Shown: piece by piece, positions 27,257 to 35,867 of the stretch
Layout of the letters: each line of letters starts with the position of its first letter
How positions within the stretch are numbered: the stretch's first letter is position 1
Assembly: GCF_018127745.1 (NCBI RefSeq)
Contig: NZ_CP072333.1
Coordinates: 248,001 to 312,000, forward strand
Length of the DNA: 64,000 bases
From: Porphyromonas sp. oral taxon 275
GTDB taxonomy: Bacteria; Bacteroidota; Bacteroidia; Bacteroidales; Porphyromonadaceae
Direction: 5' to 3'
Position numbers and translations under genes: made by a program
Notes under the pieces: generated by a model
The model's input: only the letters and a program-made list of their open reading frames with translations
What the model was told of the DNA's origin: nothing
Database searches by the model: none

Positions 27257-29317
27257 ATGAAGATCAAGTACTACACGCTATCTCTTCTTGCGGCGGCTGC
27301 ACTCCTGCCGCTGCAGGCTCTGGCACAGAATGCCAAGCCCTTCGTCGTCCCCGAGCTCACCAGCTGGCAGGGGGGCGAGGGTAAGTTCAGCCCCTCGGGA
27401 CGTATCGTCCTCGCCTCGAAGTCCAAGGCGCTCCGCTCTGCTGCCGAGGCGCTCGCCGCCGACTACCAACAGATGTTTGGCCAGCGCCTGCAGCTCGTCT
27501 CGGGACGGGCACAGGCTGGGGACATCGTCTTTGCCCTCAGCAGCGATAGCTCCCTCGGAGAGGAGGGCTACCAGCTGGATATCCGTCAGCAGACGACCGT
27601 CCGTGCCCGCACCGCGCAGGGCGCCTACTGGGCGACGCGTACGCTGCTCCAGCTCTCGGAGCAGGATGCTCAGCGTCAGCTCCCCCAGGGCAGCACGACC
27701 GACATCCCGCAGTATGCGCTGCGTGGCTTTATGCTGGACGTAGGGCGCAAGTACATCCCCATCGACTACCTGCGTCAGCTGGTCAAGGTGCTCGCCTATT
27801 ACAAGATGAATACGCTGCAGCTGCACCTCAATGACAATGGCTTCAAGCAGTACTTCGGCAACGACTGGGCGAAGACCTCCGCAGCCTTCCGCCTCGAGAG
27901 CACGACCTTCCCTGGGCTAGCACCTAAGGGCGCCTCCTACTCTAAGCGCGAGTTCATCGACCTGCAGCTGCAGGCCGAGGCGCAGCACGTGGACATCATC
28001 CCTGAGATCGACGTCCCCGCCCATACGCTGGCCTTCGCACACTACCGTCCCGAGCTTGCGTCCAAGGATCAGGGGGATGACCACCTGGACATCTTCAATC
28101 CGAAGACCTACGAGTTCATCGATGCGCTCTTCCGCGAGTACCTCGCGGGCCCCAATCCCGTCTTCCGCAGCAAGCACTTCAATATCGGTACCGACGAGTA
28201 TAGCAATGCTACCGAGGAGCTGCGTGAGAAGTTCCGTGCCTTCACCGACCGCTATGTGCGCTACGTGGAGAGCTTCGGCAAGCAGGCCTACCTCTGGGGG
28301 TCGCTGAAGCACGCCTACGGCAAGACGCCCGTCAAGCTGGATAAGGCTGTCGTCCTGGCTTGGTCGCGCGACTTCCTCGATGCCTCGGCAGCGCGCAAGG
28401 AGGGACAGCGCCTGGTCAGCATTCCCGACGGCTATACCTATATCGTCCCTGCGGCGGGCTACTACTATGACTACCTAGACACCAAGCTGCTCTACGATAA
28501 GTACACCCCAGCGTTGATGGATCGCAGCACGCGCTTCGAGGAGCAGGACAGCTGCATCCTCGGGGGGATGTTCGCCGTGTGGAATGACCACTACGGCAAT
28601 GGGATCTCGGTCAAGGATATCCACCATCGCATCATGCACGCCCTGCCCTATATGGCGCTCAAGACCTGGACGGCAGGCAAGACCGCTGTACCCTACGAGA
28701 CTATGCAGCGCCTGAGCCCCACGCTCAGCGAGGCCCCCGGCGTGCATGAGCTCGGCCTGTGGGCTAAGGGCGAGCAGCGTGAGGTGCTGCATCTGGAACG
28801 CCTGCAGCCAGGGGCGAAGCTCGGCACTAAGCTCCCCGAGATCGGCTACGACTACTCGGTGAGCTTCACCGTCGAGCCCCGTGAGGAGGCTAAGGGCACG
28901 GTGCTCCTCTCGAGCCCCACGGCTAAGGTCTACCTCTCGGATCCGCGTCAGGGCCTTCTAGGCTTCGCGCGTGATGGCTATCTCAATACCTTCCGCTACC
29001 GCCTGCCTCAGTCGGGTAGCAAGGTGACGATCACCATCGAGGGCGACAATGAGGGTACGAGCCTCTACGTCGATGGCCGCCTGCGTGAGCGCCTCAGCCG
29101 TCAGACGCTCTACGCGCAGCCTGTCGGGGGAGATCCCGCACTTCGTCTCGACCAGCAGTACGAGGCGCCTGACAAGTTTGCCCCCGAGGTCTACCAGGTG
29201 CCCCAGCGTGGCCGTATGTTCTATGTACGTACGCTGGTCTTCCCCCTTGAGGAGGCTGGGCAGTTCAAGAGCACGGTGACGGATCTACGAGTGCTGAACT
29301 ATAAGCCTAAGCGCTAG
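27257..29317 (+). CDS. Secreted GH20 hexosaminidase-family enzyme with GTDE active site
   Basis: A 686-residue exported glycosidase. The signal peptide ends at LQALAQ, then a GH20b-like N-domain, then the barrel starting at ALRGFMLDVGRKYIPIDYLR. The substrate-site HLNDNGF and PEIDVPAH are present. The catalytic pair lies in FNIGTDEYSN (Asp313-Glu314), so the usual HxGGDE is replaced by a GTDE form found in a GH20 subgroup. The C-terminal ~200 residues (from about 490) look like a LamG/concanavalin-type domain with YSVSFTVEP and TSLYVDGRL. Likely substrates are GlcNAc- or GalNAc-capped host glycans. Monocistronic, followed by a strong terminator. Confidence 0.87.
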   Translation: MKIKYYTLSLLAAAALLPLQALAQNAKPFVVPELTSWQGGEGKFSPSGRIVLASKSKALRSAAEALAADYQQMFGQRLQLVSGRAQAGDIVFALSSDSSLGEEGYQLDIRQQTTVRARTAQGAYWATRTLLQLSEQDAQRQLPQGSTTDIPQYALRGFMLDVGRKYIPIDYLRQLVKVLAYYKMNTLQLHLNDNGFKQYFGNDWAKTSAAFRLESTTFPGLAPKGASYSKREFIDLQLQAEAQHVDIIPEIDVPAHTLAFAHYRPELASKDQGDDHLDIFNPKTYEFIDALFREYLAGPNPVFRSKHFNIGTDEYSNATEELREKFRAFTDRYVRYVESFGKQAYLWGSLKHAYGKTPVKLDKAVVLAWSRDFLDASAARKEGQRLVSIPDGYTYIVPAAGYYYDYLDTKLLYDKYTPALMDRSTRFEEQDSCILGGMFAVWNDHYGNGISVKDIHHRIMHALPYMALKTWTAGKTAVPYETMQRLSPTLSEAPGVHELGLWAKGEQREVLHLERLQPGAKLGTKLPEIGYDYSVSFTVEPREEAKGTVLLSSPTAKVYLSDPRQGLLGFARDGYLNTFRYRLPQSGSKVTITIEGDNEGTSLYVDGRLRERLSRQTLYAQPVGGDPALRLDQQYEAPDKFAPEVYQVPQRGRMFYVRTLVFPLEEAGQFKSTVTDLRVLNYKPKR

Positions 29318-29337
29318 CCTGCGCGTCCTAAGGCCCA

Positions 29338-29380
29338 AGGAGGGGTGCCCGCTCTATACTGTAGAGCGGGCACCCCTCCT
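29338..29380 (+). terminator. Terminator after the second GH20 gene
   Basis: A perfect 19-bp stem (29338-29356 with 29362-29380; AGGAGGGGTGCCCGCTCTA) and 5-nt loop, followed by TACTT. Confidence 0.88.
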
Positions 29381-29711
29381 TACTTATATATAGGATGGTG
29401 GTGTGGAATGATAGGCTGTAGGTCTCGGGTAGGGGAGGAGCCCAGTCGAGGACTTGGGCTAAGGGCGGCGAGTAGTCGTGCGGATCGTAGCTGTCGCCCG
29501 CACTGGATAGAATGAATAAGCCTCAGGAAGGAGCCCACGCGTAGGCCGAGCGATGCCCGTCCACCATGACACTCCACCTGAGGCGTATCCACTAAATTAT
29601 ACGGCAAGAACCGACTTGCTCCCTTGATTTGAAAGAGTGAGCACCCTCTTTGGGGAATCAATTCCAGCGCGCCGCCCCCTTGCGGGCTCGGTCACAGCTG
29701 TAGCTTTCCTC
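29381..29711 (-). other. Structured segment downstream of the riboswitch; no recognisable gene
   Basis: This is where the riboswitch-controlled gene should be, but no frame shows a signal peptide, receptor motif or known domain. Inverted repeats are dense: GCCCAGTC/GACTTGGGC (29440-29459), GTGCGG/CCGCAC (29478-29503), GCCTCAGG/CCTGAGGC (29520-29527 with 29577-29584), and an AAAGAG/CTCTTT hairpin near 29630-29655. It could be a non-coding RNA, an extended leader, or the remnant of a lost gene. A 93-codon minus frame ending at 29380 exists but is unconvincing. Confidence 0.4.
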
Positions 29712-29935
29712 GAAGCATAAGATAGGCCTTGCAGGTCTTCTGGCTCGCATACCTTGTCTCAGCCCCTACCTTCCCAGTGACACAGAACCACCAGTGGCGC
29801 TCCCCAGCCTCATCAGCCTCGGAGCTCGGAGCTAAGCTGTATGATATGCACACAGCAGCGGGACTGCTCGAGATTCACACTCGATTCCCTTTTAAGCCCA
29901 CCACACGGCACACAGAATGTGTGGTGAGCACAAAG
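29712..29935 (-). ncRNA. Cobalamin (B12) riboswitch
   Basis: The minus strand carries the conserved core in the right order: AAAAGGGAATCGAGTGTGAA, then GCAGTCCCGCTGCTGTG, then GCCACTG, then TGGGAAGG, and finally GAGCCAGAAGACCTGC near the 3' end. These are the B12-box elements of the cobalamin riboswitch (RF00174 type). A -7 box lies just upstream at 29942. In Bacteroidetes this element normally controls a B12 transporter or B12-dependent gene, but none follows here on the same strand. Confidence 0.93.
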
Positions 29936-29941
29936 CCTTCA

Positions 29942-29949
29942 CAAAGATA
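29942..29949 (-). promoter_or_regulatory. Promoter -7 box of the riboswitch transcript
   Basis: The minus strand reads TATCTTTG, matching TAnnTTTG, immediately before the riboswitch. Confidence 0.55.
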
Positions 29950-29964
29950 AGAAAAGTACACAGA

Positions 29965-30023
29965 TATCCCCCCACCGCCTATCCCAAATCTTCGCAAAGA
30001 TCGGGGGCAGCGGTGGGGGGATA
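29965..30023 (-). terminator. Terminator of the leftward receptor gene
   Basis: TATCCCCCCACCGC (29965-29978) pairs perfectly with 30010-30023. The minus strand continues with a T-rich stretch. It isolates the riboswitch transcript from the receptor gene upstream. Confidence 0.75.
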
Positions 30024-30050
30024 GTCTTTAGAGCGCTCGGGCGGAGGCCG

Positions 30051-32330
30051 CTAGAGGCTCAGCGAGGTGGTGAACTGCACGTTGCGCCCCTCGGCAGGGA
30101 TGAACTGTGTGCTATTGATCACCGTGCGGTAGTAGCTCTCGTTGAAGAGGTTATTCACATTGAGCTGCATGCGTACCCCCTCCATCGCCTCGAAGGTCAG
30201 CACCATGTGGGCGACGGTGTAGCTGGGTACCTTGATGAGGTTGGTGTCATCCGAATAGTAGTCGCCGTTGTACTCCAGTCCGAAGCCCAGACGCATCGAG
30301 CCTGGGCTATGGCGGTGTGCCCCTAGCGTGTTGAAGAAGGCCCAGCTCGTGAGCTTGCTGCGGGGGACGCGCGTCAGGCGGTTGCCTGCCATGACCTCTC
30401 GGGTGAAGTGACTGGAGGTGAACTCAGCGATGCGTGCGTCCGTCAATGAGTAGCCGAGGCTGAAGTCGAAGAAGTGCGAGGGTACGTAGCTCAGATCGAG
30501 CTCTACGCCCTTGCTGACGGAGGCTCCGACGGCACCCCCGATCTTGCGACCATCGGCTGCGACGCCGAGGTTGGTACGCACGAGGTTCTCCAGGCGGATG
30601 TGGTAGGCTGCGGCGCTGAGCGAGAGCTGAGAGCCTAGGTCGAGGTGCAGCCCCACCTCCCACTGACGGCCCTGCATGGGCTTGAAGCTCTTGAGCTCCT
30701 CGGGGCTCATCTCCTTCCCGTCGGGATTCATATAGACGACCTCGGGAGAGAGGGAGATCAGCTGAGGCTTGAAGAAGCTCGAGAGCGAGGCATAGACGTT
30801 GAAGCTCTTGGTGAAGTTGTACACCGCACCGAGGCGATAGGTCAGGGCGGTATTGGTCAGCTTCTGATCCGTCGTGCGGTCGAGGCGCTCACGGTCGTTG
30901 GTGTTGTAGATGCCGTAGTCGCGGTAGAAGTTGTCCAGGCGCAGCCCTGCTAGCAGCGAGAGCTTATCCCAGGTCATGAAGTCCTGTACCGAGAGGCTAT
31001 TGACTACGTCCTTGAAGACCTGCATACGGCTGTACTTCGTGTAGATAGGTCCCTGATCAAGGACAGGATCCGTCAGTGTGACGATGGAGCCGACGCCTGG
31101 CCCCGTGTAGGTGGCACGGTCGAGGCGGCGTAGGTCGAGGAAGGAGAAGTTATAGGCTGCCAGTAGGGCATGATGTGTGGCGCCGAGCTCGGCGCGCCCT
31201 GTCAGCTCCAGTTGGTTCTGTGCCGTTAGGGTCCCGTAGGCGAAGGCAAAGCCGTCACGGCGTACACGGTCGATCAGGATGGGTACCTTCGTCGTGCCGT
31301 CTAGGTAGTAGTGCTTGGCCCCCGTAGCCTCGCTGCCCGTCAGGTAGTTCAGCCCGTCGGTGGAGTAGTAGTTGAGGCTGTCGTAGGAGAAGAAGGAGCG
31401 GTTCGTCAGCTGCCAGCTCTTATCGATCTTGTACTGATACTTGGCCTGGAGCTTCACCGTCTTGTTGGAGAGGAACTCGTTGGGATCGGTGTAGGCACGT
31501 GAATGGGGCTCGCTGCTGGGGAAGCTGCCCATCTTGTAGGCGAGCTGGTCGGTGGCGCTGTCGTAGACGTCCCACGCCAGATGAGGCTGCCCGTAGTCGC
31601 CGCGGAAGCGATCGCGACTGAGGATAAGCGATAGACCGAGGCGGTGCTTGGGGTGGATGCGGTAGTCGATGGCGGCGTAGGCATTGGCCTGCTTAGTGTA
31701 GTTGCCACGCCAGCCGTCGCTGTCGAGATACTCGACGTCGGCGCGTGCGTTGAGCTTCTTGCTTAGGGCACCCGTTGCGCCCGCTGTCACGCGATTCGTC
31801 CCCCAGCTGCCCCTGGTGTAGCTCGCCTCGTAGCTGGCTCGGGATCTGGGCTGCTTATTGATGATGTTGACGACGCCACCGAGGGCCGAGTGGCCTACGC
31901 TCATGGAGGCGGCACCCTTGAGCACCTCGATGTGGTCTACTGCGGCCATCCCCGTCAGGGGGGCGGACTGCCAGAGGGCATGCCGCTCATCGCGCATCCC
32001 GTCTGTCAGGACGACGGACTCGTAGAAGCCACGTAGGAAGAACATGTGGAAGCCTCCGTAGTCCTTGATCGCGTTGACGCCAGGGATGTCACGCATGGCC
32101 TGCGCAGGGTCGGTGAAGCCCATCAGCTGGATCTTCTCCAGAGGAAGGATGTTGGTCGTCAGGGGCACCTCGCGCTGCGCTGCAGGGATCTTGAGGACGG
32201 CGTTGGGGGCGTAGACACGTGCCCCGTGTACGATGACCTCGCCCAGCATCTGTGTGCTGTCGAAGGGGCCTTTTGACTGAGCCTGCACGGTCAGGGGCAG
32301 CGCAAGCAAGAGAAGTAGCGACTTCTTCAT
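30051..32330 (-). CDS. TonB-dependent siderophore-type outer membrane receptor
   Basis: A 759-residue outer membrane transporter. The ATG at 32330 (MKKSLLLLLALPLTVQAQ) is preferred over an in-frame TTG two codons earlier because it begins a clean signal peptide. The plug domain includes MLGEVIVHGARV (TonB-box region), AMRDIPGVNAI, FFLRGFYESVVLTDGMRDER, and IEVLKGAASMSVG-GGVVNIINKQPRS. The barrel ends in RNVQFTTSLSL. It is similar in architecture to the receptor at 624 but clearly divergent. No SusD gene is adjacent. The ligand is unknown. Confidence 0.9.
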   Translation of the reverse strand: MKKSLLLLLALPLTVQAQSKGPFDSTQMLGEVIVHGARVYAPNAVLKIPAAQREVPLTTNILPLEKIQLMGFTDPAQAMRDIPGVNAIKDYGGFHMFFLRGFYESVVLTDGMRDERHALWQSAPLTGMAAVDHIEVLKGAASMSVGHSALGGVVNIINKQPRSRASYEASYTRGSWGTNRVTAGATGALSKKLNARADVEYLDSDGWRGNYTKQANAYAAIDYRIHPKHRLGLSLILSRDRFRGDYGQPHLAWDVYDSATDQLAYKMGSFPSSEPHSRAYTDPNEFLSNKTVKLQAKYQYKIDKSWQLTNRSFFSYDSLNYYSTDGLNYLTGSEATGAKHYYLDGTTKVPILIDRVRRDGFAFAYGTLTAQNQLELTGRAELGATHHALLAAYNFSFLDLRRLDRATYTGPGVGSIVTLTDPVLDQGPIYTKYSRMQVFKDVVNSLSVQDFMTWDKLSLLAGLRLDNFYRDYGIYNTNDRERLDRTTDQKLTNTALTYRLGAVYNFTKSFNVYASLSSFFKPQLISLSPEVVYMNPDGKEMSPEELKSFKPMQGRQWEVGLHLDLGSQLSLSAAAYHIRLENLVRTNLGVAADGRKIGGAVGASVSKGVELDLSYVPSHFFDFSLGYSLTDARIAEFTSSHFTREVMAGNRLTRVPRSKLTSWAFFNTLGAHRHSPGSMRLGFGLEYNGDYYSDDTNLIKVPSYTVAHMVLTFEAMEGVRMQLNVNNLFNESYYRTVINSTQFIPAEGRNVQFTTSLSL

Positions 32331-32414
32331 ACTCAATTAAGGTCTTGGGTTAGATAAATGTCTTGGCGCTGTGAGGAGGATCGAAGCATGCTCTATAGCC
32401 CTCCGAGCGCAGTG

Positions 32415-32422
32415 CAAAGGTA
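32415..32422 (-). promoter_or_regulatory. Promoter -7 box of the leftward receptor gene
   Basis: TACCTTTG on the minus strand, about 85 bp upstream of the receptor start at 32330. Confidence 0.5.
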
Positions 32423-32565
32423 AGGAATCCGGCTCGTCTAGAGTGCTTTCCGTCTGCTGACTGCTTGTGTGCTGCCCCCTGCTCTCCTAGGCAGGCGCGG
32501 CGATTTGGCTGCTCGGGCGGAGCGAAGGGACTAAGGTGGACGAAGGAAGTGCCTGATGGAGCCGA

Positions 32566-32785
32566 GAAAAGTAATATAATAATCGGAGAAAAGTAATATA
32601 ACTTTTGGCGAAAAGTTATATAATATTCTGCGGAAAGTTATATAATATTTTTCCGAAAGTTATATAATAATTCCCGAGAAGTTATATAATATTCCGAGCG
32701 AAGTAATATAAGATCTTGGCCGAAGTAATATAACTTCGGTGAGGAACTTATACTACTTAGCGCGCCAAATTATATGGTTTCTCCC
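32566..32785 (+). repeat. 22-bp minisatellite array F (AT type, 10 units)
   Basis: Ten consecutive units start every 22 bp from 32566. Their cores are AAGTAATATAA, AAGTTATATAAT and similar variants. Unit 8 contains GAAGTAATATAACTTC, a near-perfect palindrome. The last two units are degenerate. The array ends 11 bp before the promoter box of the HU-like gene, and it is by far the most AT-rich sequence in the window. Confidence 0.93.
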
Positions 32786-32796
32786 GCCAAGATCAG

Positions 32797-32804
32797 TACC
32801 TTTG
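32797..32804 (+). promoter_or_regulatory. Promoter -7 box of the HU-like gene
   Basis: TACCTTTG, 12 bp downstream of the AT-rich array and 87 bp before the preferred start codon at 32891. Confidence 0.6.
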
Positions 32805-32890
32805 CTCCAGGTAACGCTTATGTCTCCTCGCGAGGCCTAGCCTCCGCCCGCGCCGAGATCCGTATCGGAGGCCCTAATCTATACGATATC

Positions 32891-33313
32891 ATGGCAAGCA
32901 AAGCTATGCAGTACGTCCTGACCGAGCGTAAGTTCGTCCTCGGCAAGCACGCAGGGAAGGTCATGCAGGTGGCTAAGCCCACGGGCCGCCGCTGCGTGGA
33001 CTTCGAGCGTTTCTGCGAACTCGTCGCCCGCGGCACTACCCTCAACTACGTCGAAGTACAGGCCGTGCTCAACCTCGCTGCCGATATGGCACGCGAACTG
33101 GTAGCGCAGGGCGAGATCGTCGACTATGGTCGCCTCGGACGACTCAAGCCCACCTTCAAGAGCAAGGCCGTAGAGCTCGGTCAGCCCTTCAACCCCAATG
33201 TCCACATCGAGCGCCCCGCCGTCACGCTCCTTCCTTCCAAGCAGTACTTCTCCCTCCACGACGTCAGCTACGAGCGTGTGGATCACGCGGGGCACAAGCA
33301 GCCTAAGAAATAG
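32891..33313 (+). CDS. HU-like DNA-binding protein of the Bacteroidetes subfamily
   Basis: A 140-residue nucleoid-type DNA-binding protein. I chose the ATG at 32891 (MASKAMQYVLTERKFVLGKH) because the longer in-frame start at 32774 would place the promoter inside the gene, and family members begin with this sequence. The family pattern is VDFERFCELVARGTTLNYVEVQAVLNLAADMARELVAQGEIVDYGRLGRLKPTF, given here as landmarks: FERFCELVARGT, VQAVLNLAADMA, VDYGRLGRL. SKAVELGQPFNPNVHIERP and a tail ending VSYERVDHAG follow. It probably bends or wraps DNA; targets are unknown. The AT-rich 22-bp array lies directly upstream. Confidence 0.85.
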   Translation: MASKAMQYVLTERKFVLGKHAGKVMQVAKPTGRRCVDFERFCELVARGTTLNYVEVQAVLNLAADMARELVAQGEIVDYGRLGRLKPTFKSKAVELGQPFNPNVHIERPAVTLLPSKQYFSLHDVSYERVDHAGHKQPKK

Positions 33314-33411
33314 CCGCCCGCGCCTCGGCGAGGCTCACCACGCTCCTTGGGCGAAGGGGCGCAGCTGCTCGAGGCAAGCTAGCATACCTACACTGAATAC
33401 ACAGAGCTACT

Positions 33412-35721
33412 ATGAAGCGATTCCTTACCCTCTTCTTGCTCCTCTTCACGCTAGGGCTCTCGGCCCAGCAGTCCGAGCTCATCGAGCTACGCGGCCGCCT
33501 CGTGGAGCGCGGCACGGAGCGCCCCATCGTCTCGGCCATCCTGAGCCTCGAGCCCAGCACGCCGCTGCCCGAGTATAGCGCGCTGCAGGCCGTCAGCGAT
33601 GACAAGGGCTACTTCGTCCTCGCCGCTCCGCGTGGGCAGTACGCGCTCCTCCTGCAGTATCAGGGGCAGCGGCAGACGCTGCTCAAGGCGCTCGAGCTCA
33701 CCGCGCCCCGCGACCTCGGGGTGCTGCATCCCGAGATCACACGCCAGCTGAGCGCCGTCGAGGTGACGGCCCAGGCGCCTACCTTCCGCTATCAGGGCAG
33801 CCGTGTGGTCATCTCCGGCTCCCAGTGGAAGCAGGCCGCAGGCGGTACCGCGCTGACGATGCTACGGCAGCTGCCCGGCATCACCCAGCACGGAGACCAG
33901 CTGCCGCTGCTCTATGGCTTCACCGAGATGGCTATCTATATAGATGGCCGCAGCACCAGTCACGCGCCGGTCGGCTCCGTCCTTGCCTTCCTCCAGAACC
34001 TGCCGATGGAGCAGGTCGAGAGCATTGAGCTGATCCTGCAGCCTATGGGGAGCTTCGACCGCGCCCCTGGGATCAACATACGCCGCCGCCGTCAGCTCAA
34101 GGACATGATGCTGCTCTTTGGACAAGGGAGGCTCGCCCAGCAGCACTACCTCTCGGGGCACCTCGCCCTGCGCCTCGACCTAGAGCGCGGGCGGCACAGA
34201 GGCTACGGCTACTACAGCTTCAGCTCCCGTCACCGCCTGGAGACGCTGGATCTCACGCTCCGCGGGCGCGACTATCAGGACCGTCAGGAGCAGCGTCCGC
34301 TCCAGGTGCATCAGCTGGGGCTGGGCGATGAGCTGCAGCTGACCCAGGAGCAGCACCTAGGGCTGCAGCTGCTCTACACGCGGACAGGAGACAAGCTTTA
34401 CCACGGGAGCACGCTGCGCCAGCTCCAGGCGCAGCAGCTCTACTCGACGCTCTACCATCAGCTGCAGCGGGAACACTTCATCTGGGAGACCTCCACGGAG
34501 CTCAGTCTGCACGGGGACGAACTGTCCTACCCAGGGCGTCAGCTCGATGGCGCCCCAGCAGGTATGGGAGATAATTCCCTCGAGCGGTGCGAGCGCAGCA
34601 CGCTCTATCAGTTCAAGTCAGCCATAGGCGCGATGCTTACCGAGAGCCTGCAGCTCAGCACTGGGGTCGAGCTCCAGGGGCTCGGGCACCGTCATCGCTA
34701 CCAGCGCCAGAGCGAGGAGGGACGCGCCTCCGAGCACTATCTGCGTGGCTTCGCTACGCTCAATCAGACGGTCGGCGCCTTCTCCTGGGAGCTGAGCCTG
34801 AGCCTGCTGACGGAGCGCCGACGCATCGAGCCCGCCGCGCCCTCAGGCACTCCCGTCCTCGACTACAAGCAGGACAAGGTCTACTTCACCCCCTCCTTCT
34901 TCCTCGCCTATCAGCTCGCGCCACGCCATCGCCTGGAGCTGCAGCTCCTCAGCGACAAGGAGCGTCCCCAGCTCGGGAAGCTCATGCCCTATGAGGGCTC
35001 AGTGAGCTCGCACCTCACCCGCACGGGGAACCCCGAGCTGCGCACTGCCCTCTGGCATCAGCTGCAGCTGGCCTATAGCTACCGCCGCGCCGCACGCCTC
35101 GAGCTCAGCTATCGCGATATGCGCCATCCGCTGGTGGAGGCGCTGGACGGGCTGACCCTTCGCCCGACGAACCTCGACTACACGCGCTACCTGCGTGCCC
35201 TCATCGCTCTGCCCCTACCCCTGTATCAGTCCAAGGGCTTCAGCTGGTGGGCACAGACCTACCTCGTCGGGCAGCGTCAGTGGGATGCGGGCTCGGTGCT
35301 GGGGACGCCCTTCTCCGCTGTGACGAATGCCGGCTACCTCATGCACAAGCATCAGCTGGGCCTCGCCGATAGCTGGTACCTAGATCTGAGCTTCACCTAC
35401 TACAGTGCGCTACGCTACCAGCTCTTCGCCATGCAGCCGCAGTACTTTGTCGATGGCAGCCTCAGCCACGTGCGTGGGCCGCTGCGCATCGAGCTCGCGA
35501 CGCATGACCTCTTCGGGACGAACAAGGCTCGCGGCCGCTATGATGTCGGCGCCACCCAGCTGGACTTCGTCAATAAGTGGTATACGCCACAGGTCTCCCT
35601 GAGCCTCTACTACAGCTTTGGCTCGCGTAAGCTGAAGGAGAACAAGCTGCGCCAGGAAGAGCAAGCAGACCGTCTCCGCAGCGGCGCCGAGGATGGCCTC
35701 CAGGTGACGACAGGCCGCTAG
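33412..35721 (+). CDS. Outer-membrane beta-barrel protein with N-terminal regulatory-like domain
   Basis: A 769-residue protein with a signal peptide ending LGLSAQ. A carboxypeptidase-regulatory-like domain (ELRGRLVERGTERPIVSAIL to about 100) is followed by a plug-like region (LTMLRQLPGI, MAIYIDGRST, VESIELILQP) and a long barrel with many paired aromatic and Arg/Gln residues. This is the OMP_b-brl_3 type of TonB-receptor-like protein. The usual GxxxI-GG plug signature of true transporters is weak, so import function is uncertain. It lies 98 bp downstream of the HU-like gene without a visible terminator between them. Confidence 0.75.
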   Translation: MKRFLTLFLLLFTLGLSAQQSELIELRGRLVERGTERPIVSAILSLEPSTPLPEYSALQAVSDDKGYFVLAAPRGQYALLLQYQGQRQTLLKALELTAPRDLGVLHPEITRQLSAVEVTAQAPTFRYQGSRVVISGSQWKQAAGGTALTMLRQLPGITQHGDQLPLLYGFTEMAIYIDGRSTSHAPVGSVLAFLQNLPMEQVESIELILQPMGSFDRAPGINIRRRRQLKDMMLLFGQGRLAQQHYLSGHLALRLDLERGRHRGYGYYSFSSRHRLETLDLTLRGRDYQDRQEQRPLQVHQLGLGDELQLTQEQHLGLQLLYTRTGDKLYHGSTLRQLQAQQLYSTLYHQLQREHFIWETSTELSLHGDELSYPGRQLDGAPAGMGDNSLERCERSTLYQFKSAIGAMLTESLQLSTGVELQGLGHRHRYQRQSEEGRASEHYLRGFATLNQTVGAFSWELSLSLLTERRRIEPAAPSGTPVLDYKQDKVYFTPSFFLAYQLAPRHRLELQLLSDKERPQLGKLMPYEGSVSSHLTRTGNPELRTALWHQLQLAYSYRRAARLELSYRDMRHPLVEALDGLTLRPTNLDYTRYLRALIALPLPLYQSKGFSWWAQTYLVGQRQWDAGSVLGTPFSAVTNAGYLMHKHQLGLADSWYLDLSFTYYSALRYQLFAMQPQYFVDGSLSHVRGPLRIELATHDLFGTNKARGRYDVGATQLDFVNKWYTPQVSLSLYYSFGSRKLKENKLRQEEQADRLRSGAEDGLQVTTGR

Positions 35722-35778
35722 CCCCGTCCTCCGCCTTTCCCTTTGCCTCACGCGCCCTAGCGTAGGGCCTCAACAAAG

Positions 35779-35824
35779 CATCGCCGCCGCACTACTCCGA
35801 GAGCAGTACGGCGGCGATGTTTTT
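35779..35824. terminator. Bidirectional terminator between convergent genes
   Basis: CATCGCCGCCG (35779-35789) pairs with 35809-35819. TTTTT follows on the plus strand, and the minus strand continues with GCTTTGTT. Confidence 0.85.
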
Positions 35825-35867
35825 AGGGGGGCAGGCGGCGGAGTGCCGTCCGCGTATGGGGCGCTCC

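Noticed and set aside
29381..29700. RNase P RNA, tmRNA or SRP RNA
   Set aside because: The segment is hairpin-rich, but none of the conserved sequence blocks of these RNAs is present on either strand.
29729..29950. 73-codon plus-strand frame
   Set aside because: It is the antisense of the cobalamin riboswitch core, a common false gene.
32566..32785. CRISPR array
   Set aside because: The 22-bp units are directly adjacent with no variable spacers, and no cas genes are present.
32774..32890. Upstream extension of the HU-like frame
   Set aside because: It would place the TACCTTTG promoter box inside the gene and is absent from the family pattern.
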